Shown here piece by piece: positions 1 through 4,722 of a stretch of 7,137 nt of DNA (its first letter is position 1; each line of letters opens with the position of its first letter). The DNA is taken from assembly GCA_938049795.1 (NCBI GenBank), contig CALLCD010000238.1, positions 1 through 7,137 of the forward strand. Direction: 5' to 3'. Origin of the DNA: an uncultured Hyphomonadaceae bacterium. GTDB taxonomy: Bacteria; Pseudomonadota; Alphaproteobacteria; Caulobacterales; Hyphomonadaceae. Position numbers and translations under genes: made by a program. The notes under the pieces were generated by a model, which was not told the DNA's origin, made no database searches, and saw only the letters and a list, made by a program, of their open reading frames with translations.

Positions 1-536
1 CGCCGTCCCCCGCCGAGCAACTGATTACCGCGGCGCGCACCCAGATTGGCGTGACGGTCAATTATGATGGCAGCTATCGCGCGCTGGCTTATCCGGAGGG
101 CGATGTGCCGCGCGCAACCGGCGTTTGCACCGATGTGATTATCCGCGCTTATCGCGACGCATTTGGGGTCGATCTGCAAAAAGCGGTGCATGAAGATATG
201 GCGCGCCACTTCTCCGCTTATCCGCAAATATGGGGGCTCAGCCGGACGGACCGGAATATCGACCATCGCCGCGTGCCGAATCTCGAGACATTTTTCGCGC
301 GCCAGAATACGGCGCTTGAATTGCCAACCGATTTGGGGCTGCTTGAAGCCGGCGACCTGTTGACGATGCGCCTACCGCGAAATCTGCCCCATATCGCGAT
401 TGTAACGGGCAAGGCCACGCGCGCGGGCATGCCTTACATCATCCACAATATTGGTGCGGGCACGCGAGAGGAGCCGCTAACGCGTTATCGGCTCGACACG
501 CTGCTCGAACGCCGTTTCCGGTATCTCGACATTTGA
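1..536 (+). CDS. DUF1287 family protein (YijF-like), 5' truncated by window edge
   Basis: The reading frame is open from base 3 with no stop, so the gene enters from the left. The GTG at 51 is probably an internal valine, because residues encoded just before it (a helix containing AARTQIG) belong to the family's conserved domain. Family hallmarks are the block around GVCTDVIIRAYR (Cys codon at 126-128), NIDHRRVPNL, and LPHIAIVTG (His codon at 390-392), followed by IIHNIGAGTREE. The visible ~177 residues are most of a typical ~200-residue member, so probably only a signal peptide and a few residues are missing. The family's function is not established. The conserved Cys followed by His-hydrophobic-V resembles an NlpC/P60-type papain fold, so a cell-wall or peptide hydrolase role is my inference. 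The stop is TGA at 534-536, and xth follows 62 bases later on the same strand. Confidence 0.85.
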   Translation, partial: PSPAEQLITAARTQIGVTVNYDGSYRALAYPEGDVPRATGVCTDVIIRAYRDAFGVDLQKAVHEDMARHFSAYPQIWGLSRTDRNIDHRRVPNLETFFARQNTALELPTDLGLLEAGDLLTMRLPRNLPHIAIVTGKATRAGMPYIIHNIGAGTREEPLTRYRLDTLLERRFRYLDI

Positions 537-591
537 GCGGCAAGATTTTATCGCGCCCGAGGGCTGGCACGGTGCGCAAACCGCGCTAAAC

Positions 592-595
592 AGGG
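592..595 (+). promoter_or_regulatory. Unusually close ribosome-binding site of xth
   Basis: AGGG lies only 3 bases before the ATG at 599 and is the only Shine-Dalgarno-like element upstream. The spacing is shorter than the usual 5-9 bases, suggesting weak initiation or translation aided by another signal. The start itself is fixed by the conserved N-terminus of the protein. Confidence 0.4.
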
Positions 596-598
596 CGC

Positions 599-1375
599 AT
601 GAAAATAGCGACCTGGAATGTGAACTCGGTAAAAGCCCGCCTGCCCACGGTGCTGGAGGTGCTCAAGGCCATCGAATGTGATGTCGTCTGTCTGCAAGAG
701 CTTAAATGCGAAACGGACGCCTTTCCCTATATGGAAATCGAGGATGCGGGCTGGACATGCGCTGTGCACGGACAAAAATCCTATAATGGTGTGGCCATCC
801 TCTCGCGTCACCCACTTGAAGACATCGAAACCGGCCTGCCTGGCGACGAGAGCGATGAGCAGGCGCGCTATATCGAAGCGCTGGTGATGGCCGAAGAGCC
901 GATCCGCGTTGGGTGTCTCTATCTGCCCAATGGCAACCCCGCCCCCGGACCGAAGTTTGACTATAAGATTAGCTGGATGGACCGGCTGGCCGCGCATGCA
1001 AAGTCACGGCTTGTCTGGGAGGAAGCCTTCGTCCTTGCGGGGGACTATAATTGCATCCCGCGCCCTGAGGATTGCTGGGACCCGGCGGTCTGGATTGATG
1101 ATGCCCTGACACGGCCCGAGACACTGGCAGCCTTCCAGCGGCTCAAAAATCTGGGGTTCACCGAAGCCTTCGAGGCGCTCGACAATCGCGGGCATCAATA
1201 CACATTCTGGGACTATCAGCGCGGCGCGTTCCAGAAGGATCACGGTATTCGCATCGACCATCTATTGTGTTCGCCGCAAGCGGCCGACCGGCTCGAAGCG
1301 TTCGGCATCTATCGCGATGCACGCGCGCTAACCAAGCCATCAGACCATGTGCCGGCCATCGCAAGCTTCAGATAA
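599..1375 (+). CDS. xth: Exodeoxyribonuclease III (AP endonuclease, ExoIII family)
   Basis: Complete 258-residue protein of the endonuclease/exonuclease/phosphatase superfamily. It cleaves DNA 5' to abasic sites and degrades 3' ends of duplex DNA with a divalent metal, in base excision repair. All catalytic landmarks are in order: N7 in TWNVNS, E34 in CLQELK, Y108 in LYLPNG, D149 and N151 in AGDYN, D220 and H221 in RIDHLL, and D249-H250 in SDHVP. Length is slightly short of the ~268 residues of E. coli XthA, as is common in alphaproteobacteria. The ATG at 599 is chosen because MKIATWNVNS is the canonical N-terminus. The only purine-rich element upstream is AGGG at 592-595, unusually close to the start (3 bases). 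The gene ends 5 bases before the converging small gene. Whether it is co-transcribed with the DUF1287 gene is open. Confidence 0.97.
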   Translation: MKIATWNVNSVKARLPTVLEVLKAIECDVVCLQELKCETDAFPYMEIEDAGWTCAVHGQKSYNGVAILSRHPLEDIETGLPGDESDEQARYIEALVMAEEPIRVGCLYLPNGNPAPGPKFDYKISWMDRLAAHAKSRLVWEEAFVLAGDYNCIPRPEDCWDPAVWIDDALTRPETLAAFQRLKNLGFTEAFEALDNRGHQYTFWDYQRGAFQKDHGIRIDHLLCSPQAADRLEAFGIYRDARALTKPSDHVPAIASFR

Positions 1376-1380
1376 GCAGG

Positions 1381-1758
1381 CTAATCCTCGGTCGCGCATT
1401 TCGCGTTATAGGCGGCAAAGTCATCATTGAGCTGCGTGCCCGTGACGCGATAGGCATGCTCGACGGCATCAAATTCGGCGACGAGGCCATCATATGTAGC
1501 TTTATCAGCATCCGCCTCGGCGGCGTGGTCGGCGCTGAAATTGCGCAGCGCTTCGGCCGCTTCCCAAGTGTCGCCCGCCTCTTCGACGGCGATCACAAGC
1601 TCATCGCGCTGGCTGACGAGGGCGTCGAACTCGGCCCGTTTCGGACCAAAGCTTGCCGCCATCGCATTACAGGCGCGCGCTTCGCTCTCGGTCAGGGCAT
1701 CAGCCGTTTGGACCGGCATGAAAAACAGGGCGAACAGGGGAATCAGAAGATATTTCAT
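1381..1758 (-). CDS. Small exported helical protein, function unknown
   Basis: This 125-residue protein matches no family I recognise. Residues 1-21 look like a Sec signal peptide: MK, a hydrophobic core LLIPLFALFFMPV, then TADA with likely cleavage after A21. The mature ~104 residues are rich in Ala, Glu and Asp and almost free of Pro and Gly, so largely alpha-helical and acidic. The only two cysteines are C30, near the mature N-terminus, and C121, five residues from the end. A disulfide tying the two ends of a helical hairpin together is plausible in the periplasm (inference). The start is supported by a good Shine-Dalgarno, GGAGAT at 1768-1773 on the minus strand, 9 bases from the ATG. It lies downstream of the DUF3137 gene after a 92-base gap containing two inverted repeats, and converges on xth. 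Signal peptide, RBS and length make it a credible gene. Confidence 0.8.
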   Translation of the reverse strand: MKYLLIPLFALFFMPVQTADALTESEARACNAMAASFGPKRAEFDALVSQRDELVIAVEEAGDTWEAAEALRNFSADHAAEADADKATYDGLVAEFDAVEHAYRVTGTQLNDDFAAYNAKCATED

Positions 1759-1784
1759 ACACTTTTTATCTCCAGAAAATGCGA

Positions 1785-1805
1785 CACAGACAAGGCCGCT
1801 CTGTG
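1785..1805 (-). repeat. Short inverted repeat in the leader of the small exported-protein gene
   Basis: CACAGA (1785-1790) and TCTGTG (1800-1805) are complementary across a 9-base loop; one mismatch outside, a further G-C pair follows. On the minus strand the 3' arm is followed by TCGCATTTTC and then the Shine-Dalgarno at 1768-1773. The stem is short, so it could be chance; if real it might shape the leader RNA or end transcription from upstream. Confidence 0.25.
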
Positions 1806-1819
1806 ACCATATTTGCCGG

Positions 1820-1852
1820 AAGACGGCTGAATTTCAGCTGAATAGCCGTCCT
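1820..1852 (-). terminator. Inverted repeat right after the DUF3137 stop codon, possible terminator
   Basis: GACGGCT at 1822-1828 and AGCCGTC at 1844-1850 are perfect complements. The stem can extend by a G-U and an A-U pair to 9 bp at the base, overlapping the TAG stop at 1851-1853. The 15-base loop contains the perfect 10-bp palindrome TTCAGCTGAA (1833-1842). Read on the minus strand, the 3' arm is followed by TTCC rather than a run of T, so it is not a classical intrinsic terminator. Position favours a terminator or mRNA 3'-end stabiliser; a protein-binding operator for the next gene is an alternative. Confidence 0.4.
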
Positions 1853-2858
1853 ATCGGGGCGAACGGGTCTTTTTGGCCAGAACATCGATCAGGTGAAACA
1901 CGGACGAGAAATCTTCGAGCAGGTCGCGTATCCGGTCGGGATTATCGAGCGGGGTAAACAGGCTCCCGGGCTCGAACAGGTCCGCCCCTTCAACCGCGAT
2001 AAACACCTGGCCGTTGTCGAACGCGCAGCGGAGTTTGCCGCCATGAAACGCGGTTTCGAGATCGACGAGATCCTGCATCACATCAGGCGTCAACAGATAG
2101 CGGCTTTCGACCTGATCGGTGGTGTGGACTTCAAACGCTTTCTCAAACACGGGATCTTCGAGCTTGGCGCGCTTGGTCCCGCGTGCGCCGCCCATCCTGT
2201 TAAACAGACCCGCATCGCGCAAGACAAGCGTCGTGCCATAAAACGCTTTGTCGAGATCGAACCGCAGACATTGCCCGCGAAACACGGTCACCCATTCGGT
2301 ACGCGTCTGGCCCCTCGAATTGGTCCGCCTTTGCTTTTGTTCCAGATGCGCCTCGAAAAACTCGAACGAGACATCATGGCGCGTGCCCGTGAGCTTGTCC
2401 TCGAAGTCCGACCGATCCCAGTTCGGTAGGAGTTTCAGGCTTCGCATATCGTGCACAAGCATCTGCTCACCGCAAATTTCGTTATAGGTCAGCCCCATAT
2501 GCGCCGCCACGGGGGCGACCATGAGCGATTTTGCATCTTTGCCAATACGCTGCAGATCGCGCTGCATGAACCCATATGCACCAAACCCGGCAAAGCCTCC
2601 CGCAATCGCCAAAAACGGGACGCGCAAGACGAACAGTCCGACGAGTATGCCCAAAACGGCAATGCCCGCGCCGATCCAGCGTCCCTTGATCGCTTTCTCT
2701 GCCGCCTGCATCCGGTCAGCCTCGCGCGCGCGCAATTGCGGCCGGATCACATTCTGATAGTGCCGGTCAAAGCTTGCGAAATCTGCGGGCAAGCCCTCAA
2801 GCGCCCGCAAAATCTCAGGATCGACATTTTCGTCTGATGGTTCGTGATTCTCTCCCAT
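1851..2858 (-). CDS. DUF3137 family membrane protein
   Basis: 335-residue protein. An acidic, soluble N-terminal segment (1-58) is followed by two closely spaced hydrophobic segments, about 61-78 and 80-97, forming a membrane hairpin that probably leaves both the N-terminus and the large C-terminal domain on the same side, likely the cytoplasm. The C-terminal part carries the pattern I associate with DUF3137: a basic loop (175-189), VFRGQCLRFDLDK (192-204), DPVFEKAFEVHTTDQVESRYLLTP (235-258, split here by position only), and a late IAVEGADLFEPGSLF stretch. No enzyme motif is visible and the family has no established role. The ATG at 2858 has no clear Shine-Dalgarno ahead of it, but no other in-frame start gives a sensible protein before M50. 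The gene lies 32 bases after ilvD, compatible with co-transcription, and its TAG stop directly abuts an inverted repeat. Confidence 0.85.
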   Translation of the reverse strand: MGENHEPSDENVDPEILRALEGLPADFASFDRHYQNVIRPQLRAREADRMQAAEKAIKGRWIGAGIAVLGILVGLFVLRVPFLAIAGGFAGFGAYGFMQRDLQRIGKDAKSLMVAPVAAHMGLTYNEICGEQMLVHDMRSLKLLPNWDRSDFEDKLTGTRHDVSFEFFEAHLEQKQRRTNSRGQTRTEWVTVFRGQCLRFDLDKAFYGTTLVLRDAGLFNRMGGARGTKRAKLEDPVFEKAFEVHTTDQVESRYLLTPDVMQDLVDLETAFHGGKLRCAFDNGQVFIAVEGADLFEPGSLFTPLDNPDRIRDLLEDFSSVFHLIDVLAKKTRSPR

Positions 2859-2890
2859 AGGACCAGTCTAACCATGCTTGAGCATCGCCA

Positions 2891-4618
2891 TCAAATATCA
2901 GCGTAGACATGGCCTTCGCCAGAAAACCCGGGATGGGTGACCGCGCCTTCATGGGCGGGGCCGACAAGGCGGGCAAATTTCTCGATGGCGCCAGAGCCAT
3001 AAAGCGTCTTGCGCGGGGTCCAGTTGCGCTTGCGGTCTTCCAGTTCGGCGGGCGTCAGATGCACGTCAATCGTCCCCGTCTCGGCATCAATCGTGATGAT
3101 GTCACCGTCTTCGATTAGCCCAATCGGACCGCCATCAGCCGCTTCGGGGCCAACATGACCAATGCAGAAGCCGCGCGTTGCGCCAGAGAACCGGCCATCT
3201 GTGATCAGCGCCACGTCGTCGCCCATATCCTGTCCATAGATCGCCGCCGTGGTCGAAAGCATTTCGCGCATGCCCGGCCCGCCCTTTGGTCCTTCATAGC
3301 GGATCACAAGCACATCGCCTGAATTATAGTCGCGCGTCGTGACGGCTTCGAAACATGCTGCTTCGCCATCAAATACGCGCGCGGGGCCGGTAAATTGAAG
3401 CTTTTTCAGACCTGCCACTTTCACAATCGCCCCATCCGGCGCAAGCGTGCCCCACAGGCCGACCACGCCGCCGGTTGGCGAAAGCGGGTTGGACACCGGA
3501 TAGATCACCTTCTGCGTCTCGTCCCATTTGACGTCTTCGAGATTGTCGCCCCAGCTTTTGCCCGTGACGGTCATGCAATCGCGATGGATCAGCCCGGCCT
3601 CGTCGAGCGTTTTCATCAGCATGGGCACGCCGCCCGCCTCGCCCATATCCTTGGCGACATAGTTTCCGCCGGGCTTGAGGTCTGCGAGATATGGGGTGCG
3701 CTGGAACACTTCGGCGACATGGCGCAGCGTAAACTCGACCCCGCACTCATTCGCCATCGCCGGCAGATGCAGCGCCGCATTGGTCGAGCCGCCGGTTGCC
3801 GCAACCACAATAGCGGCATTCTCGAACGCTTCGCGCGTGCAGATGTCGCGCGGACGCAACCCGCTTGCAACCAGCGCCATCACCGCTTCACCGGACGCCA
3901 CCGCATAAGCGTCGCGATCAAGATAAGGCGCAGGCAAAGCCGACGAAAGTGGCAGTGCGAGGCCAATCGCTTCGGAGACGCAAGCCATTGTGTTGGCCGT
4001 AAATTGTCCGCCGCAAGCGCCGTCGCCCGGACAGGCAATCTTCTCGAGCGCGGTAAGTTTTTCCTCGCTCATACCCTGACTGCCCGCCGCATGCGCACCC
4101 ACCGCTTCGAACACATCAAGCACAGTGACATCCTTGCCTTCAAACTGGCCGGGCATGATCGAGCCGCCATAGAGGAACACGCTGGGCACATTGAGCCGCA
4201 GCATCGCCATCATCATGCCGGGCAGAGATTTGTCGCATCCGGCCACACCAACGAGCGCATCATAGGAATGCCCGCGCATGGTCAGCTCGACAGAATCGGC
4301 GATGACCTCGCGCGACACCAGCGAGGAGCGCATTCCTTCATGGCCCATCGCAATGCCATCGGTCACCGTGATCGTGCAAAACTCGCGCGGGGTGCCGTCG
4401 CCCGCTTTGACGCCTTCGGAGACGGCATGGGCCTGTCGCATCAGCGCGGTGTTACAAGGGGCCGCCTCATTCCAGCACGAAGCCACGCCGACAAAGGGCT
4501 TCTTGATGTCCTTGGTCGAGAGGCCCATCGCATAATAATAACTGCGATGAGGCGCACGCTCCGGTCCTTCGGTAACGTGGCGGGATGGCAGGCGGGATTT
4601 GTCCCAAGTTTTGCTCAT
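2891..4618 (-). CDS. ilvD: Dihydroxy-acid dehydratase
   Basis: Complete 575-residue DHAD of the IlvD/Edd family. It dehydrates 2,3-dihydroxy-isovalerate and 2,3-dihydroxy-3-methylvalerate to the 2-keto acids preceding valine/leucine and isoleucine in the cytoplasm. Visible landmarks: C55 (AAPCN), C128 (AGCDKS) and C202 (GDGACGG) as iron-sulfur ligands; D87 (TVTDGI), D129, K130 and E452 (PGMREML) as the Mg2+ site, with K130 the lysine carbamylated in the family; and S478 in ITDGRFSGATRG as catalytic base. The length and cysteine layout fit the shorter, [2Fe-2S] type rather than the ~616-residue E. coli enzyme; this is inferred from family knowledge. Related sugar-acid dehydratases share the fold, but the strong DHAD motifs and length favour ilvD. 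The start is supported by AGGA at 4628-4631 (minus strand), 9 bases upstream. It lies 104 bases after valS. Confidence 0.96.
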   Translation of the reverse strand: MSKTWDKSRLPSRHVTEGPERAPHRSYYYAMGLSTKDIKKPFVGVASCWNEAAPCNTALMRQAHAVSEGVKAGDGTPREFCTITVTDGIAMGHEGMRSSLVSREVIADSVELTMRGHSYDALVGVAGCDKSLPGMMMAMLRLNVPSVFLYGGSIMPGQFEGKDVTVLDVFEAVGAHAAGSQGMSEEKLTALEKIACPGDGACGGQFTANTMACVSEAIGLALPLSSALPAPYLDRDAYAVASGEAVMALVASGLRPRDICTREAFENAAIVVAATGGSTNAALHLPAMANECGVEFTLRHVAEVFQRTPYLADLKPGGNYVAKDMGEAGGVPMLMKTLDEAGLIHRDCMTVTGKSWGDNLEDVKWDETQKVIYPVSNPLSPTGGVVGLWGTLAPDGAIVKVAGLKKLQFTGPARVFDGEAACFEAVTTRDYNSGDVLVIRYEGPKGGPGMREMLSTTAAIYGQDMGDDVALITDGRFSGATRGFCIGHVGPEAADGGPIGLIEDGDIITIDAETGTIDVHLTPAELEDRKRNWTPRKTLYGSGAIEKFARLVGPAHEGAVTHPGFSGEGHVYADI

Positions 4619-4668
4619 GATCGAATGTCCTGTAATTGTTCGCCGACATTAACGACCGCAACACACCC

Positions 4669-4696
4669 CGTAAACGGCAGATCCTTCCGGTTTGCG
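4669..4696 (-). repeat. Imperfect stem-loop between valS and ilvD
   Basis: CGTAAAC (4669-4675) pairs with GTTTGCG (4690-4696) with one G-U pair, and GG (4676-4677) pairs with CC (4687-4688) past a bulged base, leaving a 9-base loop. It lies in the 104-base gap, 27 bases past the valS stop. In the minus-strand direction the stem is followed by GGGTGTG, not T-rich, so a classical intrinsic terminator is not shown. I saw no convincing promoter for ilvD in this gap. Confidence 0.3.
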
Positions 4697-4722
4697 AGAC
4701 TTTTACGTGTTGATGCGCAAAA

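Noticed and set aside
548..997. Minus-strand open frame of 149 codons over the start of xth
   Set aside because: Antisense to a clear exonuclease III gene, low-complexity Arg/His-rich translation, no plausible signal or domain.
1774..1800. Possible promoter (TTGTCT, 17-base spacer, GATAAA) before the small exported-protein gene
   Set aside because: The supposed -10 overlaps the Shine-Dalgarno and would place the transcript start at the ATG, contradicting the good ribosome-binding site.
1893..2429. Plus-strand open frame of 178 codons opposite the DUF3137 gene
   Set aside because: Antisense shadow; the minus-strand frame carries family motifs and membrane helices, while this one has none.
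2873..2884. Near-palindrome ATGCTTGAGCAT in the ilvD-DUF3137 gap
   Set aside because: Only 5-bp arms around 2 bases, too small to form a stable hairpin and not distinguishable from chance.
2815..3000. Minus-strand 61-codon frame bridging ilvD and DUF3137
   Set aside because: Overlaps the 3' end of ilvD and the start of the DUF3137 gene in another frame, with no ribosome-binding site or recognisable product.
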